A DNA stretch of 27,884 nucleotides from Chlorobiota bacterium (GTDB lineage: Bacteria > Bacteroidota > Bacteroidia > Flavobacteriales > Flavobacteriaceae), in contig JAADEB010000139.1 of NCBI GenBank assembly GCA_013153655.1, forward strand, positions 1 through 27,884, written 5' to 3'. Positions 1 through 8,303 of this stretch are shown piece by piece. The notes under the pieces were generated by a model. That model was not told where the DNA came from. It made no database searches and worked only from the letters and a program-made list of their open reading frames with translations. Each line of letters starts with the position of its first letter. The first letter of the stretch is position 1. The position numbers were made by a program, and so were the translations under genes.

Positions 1-1514
1 CCCGAAGCGCGTGCGCCGCCGAAAGGTTGTTGGTTTACGATGGCGCCGGTGGGCTTATCGTTGATATAGAAGTTGCCCGCCGCATTGACCAATCGCTTGG
101 TGGCGTAGTCGATGACGTAGCGGTCTTTGGCAAAAATGGCACCCGTAAGTCCGTAAGGAGAAGTACCGTCCACCAGGTCCAGGCTTTCTTTCCATTGGTC
201 GTCGTCATAGACATATACGGTAAGTACCGGACCGAAAATTTCCTCTTCCATGGTCACGTAATGCGGATCGGTGGTGAGGATAACGGTGGGGCGGATAAAA
301 TAACCCTTGGATTTATCAAACTCGCCGCCGATGATGATTTCGGCCTGCGGATCCTTGCGGGCTTGTTCTATGTAGCCGGTGATTTTATTGAAAGCGCCTT
401 CGCTGATAACGGCGGTGATGAAGTTGGACATATCGTCCGGGGCACCCATTTTCATGCTGTCCACCTGCCGTTTGAGGATGCGGAACACTTCGTCCCATTT
501 GCTGCGGGGAATATAGGCACGCGAAGCGGCCGAACATTTCTGTCCTTGATATTCGAAGGCACCGCGCGCCAAGGCCGTGGCCACTTGCGCCGGCTCGGCC
601 GAAGCATGCATCCATACGAAATCCTTACCACCCGTTTCGCCCACGATACGCGGATAGGCCTTGTAGTTGGGAATGTTTTCGCCCATGCGTTTCCAGAGAT
701 ATTGGAACACGTCGGTGGATCCGGTAAAATGCAATCCGCCGAAATCGGGATGGGTGATGACGGCTTCGGTAATTTTGGTGGCGCTTCCCGTCACCATGTT
801 GATCACACCGGCGGGCAATCCGGCTTCCTGTAATACTTCCATAATCATGTTGGCCGAATAAACTTGGCTGGCGGAAGGTTTCCATACCACCACGTTGCCG
901 GCCATGGCGGGCGAGGTGGGCAGGTTGCCGGCAATGGAAGTGAAGTTAAAGGGAGTTACGGCATAAATAAAGCCTTCCAGCGGACGGTATTCCATACGGT
1001 TCCAAACGCCCGGTGCCGATTCGGGTTGTTCCTTGTAAATACGTTCCAGGTATTCGGCATTGAAACGCCAGAAGTCGGCCAGCTCGGCCACCGCATCGAT
1101 TTCGGCCTGATGAATGGTTTTGGATTGCGCAATCATGGTGGCGGCATTCATCTTGGCACGATAGGGACCGGAAATCAGGTCGGCGGCTTTTAGGAAAATG
1201 CTTACCCGTTGTTCCCAAGGCATGGCGGCCCATTTTTCACGGGCTTTCATGGCCGCCTCTATGGCACGAAGCACATCCTCGCGTGAGGCTTGTTGATACA
1301 AACCCAAGACATGGGCATGATCATGCGGCGGACGCATTTCCTTCTTTTTGTCCGTATAGACCTTTTCGCCGCCTATATAGAGCGGCACTTCGATGGATTG
1401 GTTCCAAAGTTCCTTGTATGTTTTCAGTACTTCTTCGCGTTCGGGTGTTCCCGGAGCATAGCTCAGGACGGGTTCGTTTTTGGCCCGGGGCGGAAAGAAA
1501 AATCCTGTTGCCAT
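1..1514 (-). CDS. pruA: L-glutamate gamma-semialdehyde (1-pyrroline-5-carboxylate) dehydrogenase, 3' end cut off by window edge
   Basis: NAD-dependent oxidation of glutamate-5-semialdehyde to glutamate, the second step of proline catabolism, in the cytoplasm. The reading frame is open from the window edge to an ATG at 1514 (N-terminus MATGFFFPPRAKNEPVLSY), giving 504 codons. Family motifs are clear: the FNFTSIAGNLP stretch, the VVWKPS and FTGSTDVF nucleotide-binding segments, the general-base glutamate in VGETGGKD (about E293) and the catalytic cysteine in YQGQKCSAASR (about C327). EEIFGPVLTVYVY and PFGGARASG are also present. Known members are roughly 540 residues, so about 40 C-terminal residues lie outside the window. 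A good -7 element sits 26 nt upstream. No separate proline dehydrogenase is visible here. The symbol follows the family; rocA is the equivalent name elsewhere. Confidence 0.95.
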   Translation of the reverse strand, partial: MATGFFFPPRAKNEPVLSYAPGTPEREEVLKTYKELWNQSIEVPLYIGGEKVYTDKKKEMRPPHDHAHVLGLYQQASREDVLRAIEAAMKAREKWAAMPWEQRVSIFLKAADLISGPYRAKMNAATMIAQSKTIHQAEIDAVAELADFWRFNAEYLERIYKEQPESAPGVWNRMEYRPLEGFIYAVTPFNFTSIAGNLPTSPAMAGNVVVWKPSASQVYSANMIMEVLQEAGLPAGVINMVTGSATKITEAVITHPDFGGLHFTGSTDVFQYLWKRMGENIPNYKAYPRIVGETGGKDFVWMHASAEPAQVATALARGAFEYQGQKCSAASRAYIPRSKWDEVFRILKRQVDSMKMGAPDDMSNFITAVISEGAFNKITGYIEQARKDPQAEIIIGGEFDKSKGYFIRPTVILTTDPHYVTMEEEIFGPVLTVYVYDDDQWKESLDLVDGTSPYGLTGAIFAKDRYVIDYATKRLVNAAGNFYINDKPTGAIVNQQPFGGARAS

Positions 1515-1539
1515 AATGAATTGTTTTTAAGGTTCCCAA

Positions 1540-1547
1540 CAAAGATA
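1540..1547 (-). promoter_or_regulatory. -7 promoter element of pruA
   Basis: On the minus strand this reads TATCTTTG, a perfect match to the Bacteroidota -7 consensus TAnnTTTG. It predicts a leader of about 20 nt before the pruA ATG at 1514. I see no TTTG at the usual 19-20 nt further upstream, so only the -7 half is supported. Confidence 0.55.
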
Positions 1548-1626
1548 CGATTTCCCCTCCAAAGGATTTTGACAAATGTCGGCTCCCGTCCCGTTCGGTT
1601 TCAATTACGTATGTAAAACATAATTT

Positions 1627-1653
1627 TTATACCCGATATATTGCCGGGTATAA
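1627..1653. repeat. perfect 9-bp inverted repeat upstream of pruA
   Basis: TTATACCCG at 1627-1635 and CGGGTATAA at 1645-1653 are exact reverse complements separated by 9 nt. There is no T-tract after either arm, so it does not look like an intrinsic terminator. It lies about 80-105 nt upstream of the pruA -7 element and could be an operator or simply a hairpin; the role is inferred only from position. Confidence 0.5.
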
Positions 1654-1852
1654 TCATTTACCGAAATAAAATTTCCCTGGAAAATCAAAAAATAACATTA
1701 AATCCTTTTACAAAATAAAAGAAATTTTACGCAAGCCATCAAAAGTCATCAAGAATTTCATTTGAAAGTTTTACTCATAATAATCAAAACCTTTTTTTAC
1801 TCATTTATTACAAGGCGTGCATGGTTATTCTTTTGTAGAAAATCCCCTCGCT

Positions 1853-1887
1853 CTTTCATTATTCATTGTCCATCGTACATTGTTCAC
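1853..1887 (-). repeat. heptad array (RTGAACA-type), 5 units
   Basis: Read on the minus strand this is five consecutive 7-bp units: GTGAACA, ATGTACG, ATGGACA, ATGAATA, ATGAAAG. The same unit family forms longer arrays at 9723-9771 and 27533-27560, where it is on the plus strand. It starts 16 nt beyond the mfd stop codon. Confidence 0.7.
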
Positions 1888-1903
1888 TTTTAGTTTTACG
1901 TAG

Positions 1904-4900
1904 TTAGTTATCACCTTCCGCAGCATATTCCACCAGCCGGTGGATGAGTTCCAAGGTTCCGGTGCCGGACGGTGCTTTCATATGGAGCACAAATCCTCCT
2001 TGGCCGTCGGGGCGGATGCGGAATGTTTCCGGACGTTCGTAGGCATATTCCATGATGCGCATCCATACGGGACTGTCCACATATTCGGGACGGGAGGTGG
2101 GATAGGCTTTCAAAATATCCTTTTTCCAAGTCAATTTTTCCCAACCCAGGCGGGCGGCCGCCAGTTTGATACGGATTAACCGGGCCAAACCTTCGGTTTG
2201 CGGCGGCAAAGGTCCGAAACGGTCACGCATTTCGTCCAATACTTTTTCCAGTTCATCCGCATCCTTTACCGAGGAGAGGCGTTGATAGAAATACATGCGT
2301 TCGCGTACGCTGTTGATATAATCGTTGGGAATGTGCCATTCCTTGTCGGTTTGGATTTGGACGGAGGCGGGATCCAGACCTTGGAAGCGGCGATTTTCCG
2401 TGTCGGCGAATTCTTCGCGCCGCACTTCGTCCACGGCTTCGGCCAGGATTTTTTGGTAGAGGTCGAAACCCAGGTCGTTGATAAATCCGCTTTGTTCGGC
2501 ACCCAGCAGGTCGCCGGCACCGCGAATTTCCAAATCGTGCATGGCGATTTCGAAACCGCTTCCCAGGGCCGTATAGTTTTCCAGCACCTGCATGCGCTTG
2601 CGCGCCTCTTCGGTGAGCGTTTCGTAGGAAGGAATGAGAAAATAACAATAAGCCTGCTTGTCCGATCTACCCACCCGGCCGCGCAGTTGATGCAAGTCCG
2701 CCAGGCCGAACATGTGGGCATTGTTGACAATCATGGTGTTGGCATTGGGTACGTCCAGGCCGTTTTCCACGATGGAAGTGCTGACCAATATGTCATAGCG
2801 GCCTTTCATAAAGTCGAGCATGATTTTTTCCAGTTGCTTGCCGTCGGTACGGCCGTGGCCTACGGCGATGCGCAGGTCCGGAAAATCGGTTTTGAGCAGT
2901 TGTGCCACCGCTTCGATGTCTTGTACGCGGTTGTGGACGAAATACACCTGTCCGCCGCGGGCGATTTCCCGCTCGATGGCTTGACGTATGAGGGCGCGGT
3001 CGAAGCGGTGAACCACCGTGTGGATGGGCATGCGGTTGGGCGGCGGCGTGTTGATAACCGATAAATCCCGTTCACCCATGAGCGAAAATTGAAGCGTCCG
3101 CGGAATGGGCGTGGCCGTTAGGGTGAGCACGTCGATGTTTTTTTTCAAGTTCTTGATTTTCTCCTTGATATTGACACCGAATTTTTGTTCTTCGTCGATA
3201 ATGAGCAATCCCAGGTCCTTGAATTTCACCTTGTCGCTCACCAGGGCATGGGTACCGATGATGATATCGATGCGGCCTTGGGCCAGGTCTTGAAGGATGC
3301 GGCGCCTTTCGGAGGTGGTGCGAAAACGGTTCAGGTAGTCGATGGTGACGGGAAAATCTTTCAAGCGCTTGCGAAAGGTGTTGTAGTGCTGAAAGGCCAA
3401 AATGGTGGTGGGTACCAGCACGGCCACTTGCTTGCCGTTGTCCACGGCCTTGAAGGCGGCGCGCACGGCCACTTCGGTTTTGCCGAAACCCACATCACCG
3501 CAAACCAGGCGGTCCATGGGACGTTCGCTTTCCATGTCGCGCTTCACGTCGGCAATGGCTTGGGCCTGGTCGGGGGTTTCTTCGTAGATGAAGGAACTTT
3601 CCAGTTGCCATTGCATGGGGGTGTCGGCGCCGTAGGCGGTGCCTTTTTGGTTTTTGCGCTCGGCATAAAGGCGCAGCAGGTCGAAGGCGAGTTTTTTCAG
3701 GCGTTTTTTGGTGCGTTCCTTGGTGCGGCGCCAAGCGGTGGAACCCAAACGGTGGATGAGGGGCGGTTTTCCGTCTTTGCTACGGTATTTGCTGAGTTTG
3801 TGCAGGCTGTGAATGCTTACGTACACCAGGTCGTCGTTGCGGTAACGCAGCTTGACGGCTTCTTCGCGGCGGCCGTTGCGCTCGATTTTGACCAAGCCTT
3901 CGTAGATACCGATCCCGTGGTCGGCATGGACCACGTAGTCGCCGGGAAGCCAATCGTTGAGTTCACGCAGGATTTGCCGTTGCTTGATTTGCCGTTGTTT
4001 TTTGACGGGCGGCCGGAAAGGGCGTTCGAAAATTTGATGTTCGGGAAACACGCCGTAGTTTTCGCCTTCGTGCACAAAGCCTTTCCACAGGTCATAGTCC
4101 AGCCATTTATGGGGCAAGCCGGCTTCGCCGAGCAATTGGCTCAGGCGCCGTTTTTGGGCGGCTTCGCGAGCACTGACAAAGGGCGTAAAGGCCTCGTCCC
4201 GTTCACGTACGAAGGACACGAAGCGCTCGAAACGTCCGCCGAAGGGCGGCAAAGGTTTTATGTGTACGGGTACGGTGGGCGCTTGGACGTGGGCGGCGGT
4301 TAGGACGAAATAATCCCGAAGTAAGTCCTCGGTGCGAAAAGCCGTTAGGAAGCGTTCGTCGTGTTCGACGGGCAGCGTGGAAGCGGCGGCTTCCGTATCG
4401 CGATGGGATTGAAAGTAAATAAGACTTCCCGGGGGCAAGGTCCGGTAAAATTCCGTTAGCGGGTAGGTTTCCGGCGGAGGTGCGCCTACGGCTATTTCAT
4501 GCACTTCGAGGCGGCGGGTGAGTTGGCTTTCGGGATCGAAGGGGCGGATGCGCAGGATGCGGTCGTCGTCGAATTCGATGCGGTAGGGTTCGGCGGCGTT
4601 GTAGGGAAACAGGTCGATGATGCCGCCGCGCAAGGCGAATTCGCCGGGTTGGATAACCAAGTCGGTGCGTTCGAAATCCATATCGAAGAGCCATTCGTTG
4701 AGGAATTCCGGATCGGTTTGTTCGCCTTTCCGGAGCGTGAAGCGGCGCCGGGCGGCAAAGGCGGGGTCCACCGTGCGTTCCAGGAAGGCTTCGGGCCGGG
4801 TAACCACCACCGCCGGACCGTCGGATTGGAGGGCGTCCACGGTTTGCCAGCGTTCGTTGAGGGCTTCGGGGTCGGTGTCGTCCGGGCGGTTGATGTGGCG

Positions 4901-5143
4901 AAAGGAAGCGGGAAAACGAAAGGTGCGCCGGCATCCGGCGGCACGGGCATCGTGGAACCAAAAGGCGGCCGTGGCGGCGTCGGGGGCTACCAGCACCACC
5001 GGTTTGCCGGTTTTTAATGCCAAGCCGCGAGCCAACAGGGGTGTAGCCGAAGTAAGCGGCAAGGGCACGTGTAGCAGCCTGTGGTGCCGCAACAGGCGGA
5101 CAATGTTTTGTTCCAAACGGGTAAAATGCGGTTGGTCCGGCAT
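1904..5143 (-). CDS. mfd: transcription-repair coupling factor Mfd
   Basis: ATP-dependent translocase that pushes stalled RNA polymerase off DNA and recruits UvrA for transcription-coupled repair; 1079 residues here. The order matches the family: a UvrB-like N-terminal half, the polymerase-interacting domain with DYVVHADHGIGIYEG near residue 400-414, then the RecG-like motor with Walker A GDVGFGKTE (about 548), DEEQ box LLIIDEEQKFG (about 648), motif III TLTATPIPRTL (about 671), and QLRGRVGRS. The C-terminal TRCF domain follows. The frame stays open upstream to an ATG at 5221, but that would lie inside aroQ; the ATG at 5143, giving MPDQPHFTRLEQN and starting 4 nt after the aroQ stop, is the natural start. 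Last gene of a serS-aroQ-mfd operon. The N-terminal domain may be degenerate for ATP binding, as in the family. Confidence 0.97.
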   Translation of the reverse strand: MPDQPHFTRLEQNIVRLLRHHRLLHVPLPLTSATPLLARGLALKTGKPVVLVAPDAATAAFWFHDARAAGCRRTFRFPASFRHINRPDDTDPEALNERWQTVDALQSDGPAVVVTRPEAFLERTVDPAFAARRRFTLRKGEQTDPEFLNEWLFDMDFERTDLVIQPGEFALRGGIIDLFPYNAAEPYRIEFDDDRILRIRPFDPESQLTRRLEVHEIAVGAPPPETYPLTEFYRTLPPGSLIYFQSHRDTEAAASTLPVEHDERFLTAFRTEDLLRDYFVLTAAHVQAPTVPVHIKPLPPFGGRFERFVSFVRERDEAFTPFVSAREAAQKRRLSQLLGEAGLPHKWLDYDLWKGFVHEGENYGVFPEHQIFERPFRPPVKKQRQIKQRQILRELNDWLPGDYVVHADHGIGIYEGLVKIERNGRREEAVKLRYRNDDLVYVSIHSLHKLSKYRSKDGKPPLIHRLGSTAWRRTKERTKKRLKKLAFDLLRLYAERKNQKGTAYGADTPMQWQLESSFIYEETPDQAQAIADVKRDMESERPMDRLVCGDVGFGKTEVAVRAAFKAVDNGKQVAVLVPTTILAFQHYNTFRKRLKDFPVTIDYLNRFRTTSERRRILQDLAQGRIDIIIGTHALVSDKVKFKDLGLLIIDEEQKFGVNIKEKIKNLKKNIDVLTLTATPIPRTLQFSLMGERDLSVINTPPPNRMPIHTVVHRFDRALIRQAIEREIARGGQVYFVHNRVQDIEAVAQLLKTDFPDLRIAVGHGRTDGKQLEKIMLDFMKGRYDILVSTSIVENGLDVPNANTMIVNNAHMFGLADLHQLRGRVGRSDKQAYCYFLIPSYETLTEEARKRMQVLENYTALGSGFEIAMHDLEIRGAGDLLGAEQSGFINDLGFDLYQKILAEAVDEVRREEFADTENRRFQGLDPASVQIQTDKEWHIPNDYINSVRERMYFYQRLSSVKDADELEKVLDEMRDRFGPLPPQTEGLARLIRIKLAAARLGWEKLTWKKDILKAYPTSRPEYVDSPVWMRIMEYAYERPETFRIRPDGQGGFVLHMKAPSGTGTLELIHRLVEYAAEGDN

Positions 5144-5147
5144 GGGA

Positions 5148-5594
5148 TTATCGGTCTTCACGGGACAAACGCAGGAGATATTCCACCGCCATTCGGTAAC
5201 CGTCGAGGCCGTGACCGGCATAGGTGGCGCGGCAAACGTCCGTCAGGTAGGAGTGGCGGCGAAAGGCTTCGCGACGCCGGATGTCGGAAATATGAACTTC
5301 CGTTACGGGCACCTCCACGGCTTCCACCGCATCGCGCAGGGCGACGGACGTATGGGTGTAGCCGCCGGCATTGAGCACCACACCCGTGTAGCGGCCGTCG
5401 GCGGCATGAAGGCGGTCGATAAGATCGCCTTCGTGGTTGCTTTGGAAATAATCGATGATCAGGTCCGGAAAGCTCTGACGCAATTCCTTCAAATAGTCGT
5501 CAAAGGAGCGCCGGCCGTAGATTTCCGGTTTGCGTTTTCCCAACAGGTTGAGGTTGGGACCGTTGATGATCAGGATTTTGTTCTCGGGCTTCAT
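5148..5594 (-). CDS. aroQ: type II 3-dehydroquinate dehydratase
   Basis: Converts 3-dehydroquinate to 3-dehydroshikimate, the third step of the shikimate pathway to aromatic amino acids and folate. The 148 residues equal the usual type II length. Near the N-terminus IINGPNLNLLGKRKPEIYG carries the family arginine (R21) and the active-site tyrosine (Y26). VLNAGGYTHTSVALRDA, EVHISDI and the following HSY give the remaining substrate-binding positions, including the catalytic histidine region. The ATG at 5594 overlaps the serS stop codon as TGATG, which implies translational coupling; mfd follows after 4 nt. No other aro gene is in the window. Confidence 0.96.
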   Translation of the reverse strand: MKPENKILIINGPNLNLLGKRKPEIYGRRSFDDYLKELRQSFPDLIIDYFQSNHEGDLIDRLHAADGRYTGVVLNAGGYTHTSVALRDAVEAVEVPVTEVHISDIRRREAFRRHSYLTDVCRATYAGHGLDGYRMAVEYLLRLSREDR

Positions 5595-6865
5595 CAGTCG
5601 ATATACTCGAATCCCGTATAGGCTTGCAGGGCCGCGGGAATACGGATGCCTTGCGGGCTTTGGTTGTTTTCCAGCAGGGCGGCCACCACACGCGGCAAGG
5701 CCAAGGCGCTGCCGTTGAGCGTATGGGCCAAGTGTTTACGGTTTTGGGCGTCGCGATAGCGCAGGCGCAGGCGGTTGGCCTGGAAGGTTTCGAAATTGGA
5801 CACGCTGCTCACTTCCAGCCAGCGTTTTTGGGCGGCGGACCATACTTCGAAATCGTAGGTAAGGGCCGAGGTGAATCCCAGGTCGCCGCCGCAGAGGCGT
5901 ACGATGCGGAAGGGCAATTCCAGGGCTTGGAGCAAGGTTTTGACATGTTCCACCATTTCGTCCAAGGCTTGGTAGGAACGGGCGGGATGTTCGATGCGGA
6001 CGATTTCCACCTTGTCGAACTGGTGGAGACGGTTCAGGCCGCGCACATGGGCGCCCCAGCTTCCGGCTTCGCGGCGGAAACAAGGGGTATAGGCCGTGTT
6101 TTTGACGGGAAAGTCTTTTTCGTCCAGGATCACGTCGCGATAGAAATTGGTCACCGGCACTTCGGCGGTGGGGATGAGGTAGAGGTTATCTTTTTCGATA
6201 TGATACATTTGGCCTTCCTTGTCGGGGAGTTGGCCGGTGCCGTAGCCGGAGGCTTCGTTGATCAGGTGAGGCGGTTGGGTTTCCAGGTAGCCGGCGGCCG
6301 TGTTGCGGTCCAGGAAAAAGTTGATCAAGGCGCGTTGGAGGCGTGCGCCTTTGCCTTTATAGACGGGAAAACCGGCGCCGGTGATTTTGGTTCCCAGTTC
6401 AAAATCGATGATGCCATATTTTTTTGCCAAATCCCAGTGGGGCAGGGCATCGCCTTCCGGTTCGGCGGGTTGGCCCCAGGTATAGACGATTTCGTTATCG
6501 GCTTCGTCCTTGCCTTCGGGCACCGACGGATGGGGGACGTTGGGAATTTGGTAGAGGAGATTTTGCAGGGCGGTTTCGGTTTCCTGCAAGCGGGCGGCCA
6601 ATTCCTTGGAAAGGTTTTTGAGTTCTGCGGTTTGGGCTTTCAGCACTTCGGCTTTTTTGGGTTCGCCTTGTTTGTAGAGGCTGCCGATTTCCTTGGACAG
6701 TTTGTTGAGCCGGGCCAACACGTTGTCCGATTCGGTTTTGAGGCGGCGCCGCTCATCGTCGAGGCGGAGGATTTCTTTTAATTCTCCGGTAAAATCCTTG
6801 TTGCGCTTGCGCAAGCGTTCTGCAACGGTATCGAAATTTTCGCGTATGAAATGTACTTGTAACAT
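5594..6865 (-). CDS. serS: serine--tRNA ligase
   Basis: Class II aminoacyl-tRNA synthetase that charges tRNA-Ser (and the tRNA for selenocysteine where present). 423 residues. The N-terminal quarter (about 25-110) is a Lys/Glu/Leu-rich antiparallel coiled-coil arm that grips the tRNA long arm. The catalytic domain shows TAEVPVTNFYRD, motif 2 FRREAGSWGAHVRGLNRLHQ and motif 3 GSALALPRVVAALLENNQ. The frame extends to an ATG at 6889, but the ATG at 6865 (MLQVHFIRENFD) is the family start and has a purine-rich AAGGAAG 4-5 nt upstream. First gene of the serS-aroQ-mfd operon; a -7 element lies just upstream. Confidence 0.97.
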   Translation of the reverse strand: MLQVHFIRENFDTVAERLRKRNKDFTGELKEILRLDDERRRLKTESDNVLARLNKLSKEIGSLYKQGEPKKAEVLKAQTAELKNLSKELAARLQETETALQNLLYQIPNVPHPSVPEGKDEADNEIVYTWGQPAEPEGDALPHWDLAKKYGIIDFELGTKITGAGFPVYKGKGARLQRALINFFLDRNTAAGYLETQPPHLINEASGYGTGQLPDKEGQMYHIEKDNLYLIPTAEVPVTNFYRDVILDEKDFPVKNTAYTPCFRREAGSWGAHVRGLNRLHQFDKVEIVRIEHPARSYQALDEMVEHVKTLLQALELPFRIVRLCGGDLGFTSALTYDFEVWSAAQKRWLEVSSVSNFETFQANRLRLRYRDAQNRKHLAHTLNGSALALPRVVAALLENNQSPQGIRIPAALQAYTGFEYID

Positions 6866-6886
6866 ATGCTTCCTTAATTGTTCGCA

Positions 6887-6894
6887 CAAATATA
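6887..6894 (-). promoter_or_regulatory. -7 promoter element of the serS-aroQ-mfd operon
   Basis: Minus strand reads TATATTTG, matching TAnnTTTG, and predicts a leader of roughly 15-17 nt before the serS ATG at 6865. There is no clear TTTG -33 element; 24 nt upstream of this box begins the CGRTTYAA octad array. Confidence 0.55.
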
Positions 6895-6918
6895 CGAAGG
6901 ATTGGGGTATTATTTTTG

Positions 6919-6982
6919 TTAAACCGTTAAACCGTTAAATCGTTAAATCGTTAAATCGTGAAACCGTTGAATCGGGCAATCG
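6919..6982 (-). repeat. octad array CGRTTYAA, 8 units, upstream of serS promoter
   Basis: Eight consecutive 8-bp units fill 6919-6982. On the plus strand they read TTAAACCG twice, TTAAATCG three times, then TGAAACCG, TTGAATCG and a decayed GGCAATCG. In the serS direction the unit is CGRTTYAA. The least diverged copies are closest to the promoter. The same unit, in the same orientation relative to the downstream gene, occurs before thyA, tRNA-Glu and rpsP. Confidence 0.8.
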
Positions 6983-7421
6983 GTTAATTTTGTTGAAAAG
7001 TTGAATTGTTGAAGAGTTGAAAAGATTTTTTGAGTGGATTAGTGAGAAAGCAATTTAGTAAATGGTTTTTGTTAAATCGTGTAATCGTGGAATCGATAAT
7101 ATTGACGGGTACGGATGACCGTTGCGTTTTTTGAAGAACGAAAATGGACAACGTCCCCATTGTGCCGGGAGAAAAAAGAAGCTCAAAGGTTCACCAGAGG
7201 ATACCTTTCGTCATTTTTTACTGTTTAAAAAAAAACGGGGATATACATCAACGGGAGATATACGAAAGGTGGTTTTTTATGAAAGGTATTTTTCCGCCGG
7301 AAACCGTTTTCACACGAAAAATCTTTTGATTTTCCAAGCAAAGCCATTGAAAGGGAAGGAAACAAAAGCAAGGGAAAACCCAAAATATTTTCGTAATTTA
7401 GCGCTGAAACTTTCGAAAATT
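6983..7421. repeat. gene-free stretch with further octad modules, then unpatterned leader
   Basis: 6993-7024 is four 8-bp units TTGAAAAG, TTGAATTG, TTGAAGAG, TTGAAAAG followed by ATTTTTT. 7073-7096 is a three-unit array TTAAATCG, TGTAATCG, TGGAATCG. The same module order (CGRTTYAA array, four TTGAANNG units, ATTT) recurs at 27323-27400. From about 7100 to 7421 the frame of the next gene stays open, but composition and lack of family similarity argue that it is noncoding. A candidate -7 box TAATTTAG (7394-7401, one mismatch) lies about 20 nt before the next start. Confidence 0.7.
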
Positions 7422-8294
7422 ATGGATTTAATACCCTTACGCATTGATAAATTGGTAAGTACCGAGACCGGCACGGGGGCTTTTCTGATGGTGATGAAGG
7501 AGGCGGATAAAGATAATGGTCGTATCCTGCCCATTGTTATCGGGCCTTACGAAGCACAAGCCATTATTTTCGGCATGGAAAAAAATATCGAAGTGCCGCG
7601 GCCCATTACCCACGACTTGTTTTTCAACGTTTTGCGCACCTTGGGTTACAAGCTTACCAAAGTGGTTATCAACAAATTTTCGGAAGGCGTTTTTTATGCA
7701 CGTCTTATATTGGAAAAGGACGGAAGCATCATGGAATTCGATTCGCGGCCGTCGGATGCGGTGGCATTGGCCGTACGGTTTCAAGCACCGGTTTACACCA
7801 CCGAGGAAGTGTTGAAAAAAACCGGCGTGGAACCCGAAAAACTGGATAAAATGGATAAATCCGAAGAGGATGATCTTTTGTTCGAAAATTTGAAAAATGA
7901 TCAGGAAGATTTCGACCCCCCGCCGTTTATCCGGGATATCGATAAAGAAATCGATAAATTGATATCCGAATTGGAAGATGTTTTTGGCAATCAGGACAAT
8001 AATACCTTTAAAATAAACCTCAACGATGAAGATGCCAAGGAATTGGCAGAAAGTTTTTTTAGGCTGATGGACAAGCTCCTTTCGCAATTGCCCGGCGGTA
8101 AGAAAAAGAATAAAATGCCCGACGAAGAAGAATTGACCCGTATGATGAACGAAGCCATTGCCAACGAAGATTACGAACGGGCCGCCCAACTGCGCGATGC
8201 ACTGAAAATGCTTCAAAAAATGAAAAAATCGTCCGGTTCCGGTGAAAAAGACAAGGACGATACCGGCGAAACGGACCACACCGATGATGAATAA
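7422..8294 (+). CDS. bifunctional nuclease (BFN/DUF151) domain protein with C-terminal UVR motif
   Basis: 290 residues. The N-terminal 140 or so residues are the BFN domain: MDLIPLRIDKLVSTETGTG, LPIVIGPYEAQAI, RPITHDLF and the hallmark SRPSDAVALAVR near 108-119. A linker rich in Asp/Glu/Lys follows, then a UVR motif near 235-272 (EELTRMMNEAIANEDYERAA, then QLRDAL), the helical hairpin that links UvrB and UvrC. The tail is Lys/Asp-rich. BFN proteins are reported to have nuclease activity in other organisms; the exact role in Bacteroidota is not settled to my knowledge. The frame is open back to 7122, but MDLIPLRI is the family N-terminus. The permease gene begins 9 nt downstream, so the two are probably co-transcribed. 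Confidence 0.88.
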   Translation: MDLIPLRIDKLVSTETGTGAFLMVMKEADKDNGRILPIVIGPYEAQAIIFGMEKNIEVPRPITHDLFFNVLRTLGYKLTKVVINKFSEGVFYARLILEKDGSIMEFDSRPSDAVALAVRFQAPVYTTEEVLKKTGVEPEKLDKMDKSEEDDLLFENLKNDQEDFDPPPFIRDIDKEIDKLISELEDVFGNQDNNTFKINLNDEDAKELAESFFRLMDKLLSQLPGGKKKNKMPDEEELTRMMNEAIANEDYERAAQLRDALKMLQKMKKSSGSGEKDKDDTGETDHTDDE

Positions 8295-8303
8295 ACGACG
8301 CTT

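Larger units (their letters stand above)
1515..1903. other. gene-free interval between pruA and mfd
   Basis: AT-rich and without a credible reading frame. The pruA-proximal end holds its promoter. A perfect 9-bp inverted repeat lies at 1627-1653, and a heptad array lies at 1853-1887 next to the mfd stop codon. The part between about 1660 and 1850 is A/T-rich with no pattern I can name. No convincing terminator hairpin follows mfd. Confidence 0.6.

Noticed and set aside
3185..4303. 372-codon open frame on the plus strand opposite mfd (similar ones at 5624-6781 and, on the minus strand, 14845-16107)
   Set aside because: They are antisense to well-identified genes, lack family motifs, and arise from codon bias of the true genes.
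5144..5221. Longer N-terminus for mfd
   Set aside because: It lies inside aroQ; the ATG 4 nt after the aroQ stop gives a normal family N-terminus.
6919..7100. CRISPR array
   Set aside because: The repeats are 8 bp, degenerate and directly adjacent without spacers; no cas gene is present.
7203..7270. ACCTTTCGT / ACGAAAGGT inverted pair followed by a T run
   Set aside because: Only 9 bp with a loop of about 50 nt; too weak for a terminator call and there is no gene to end in that direction.
7122..7421. In-frame 100-codon upstream extension of the BFN-UVR protein
   Set aside because: The family starts at MDLIPLRI; the extension is Lys/Phe-rich with no recognisable domain, and a -7-like box lies just upstream of the shorter start.
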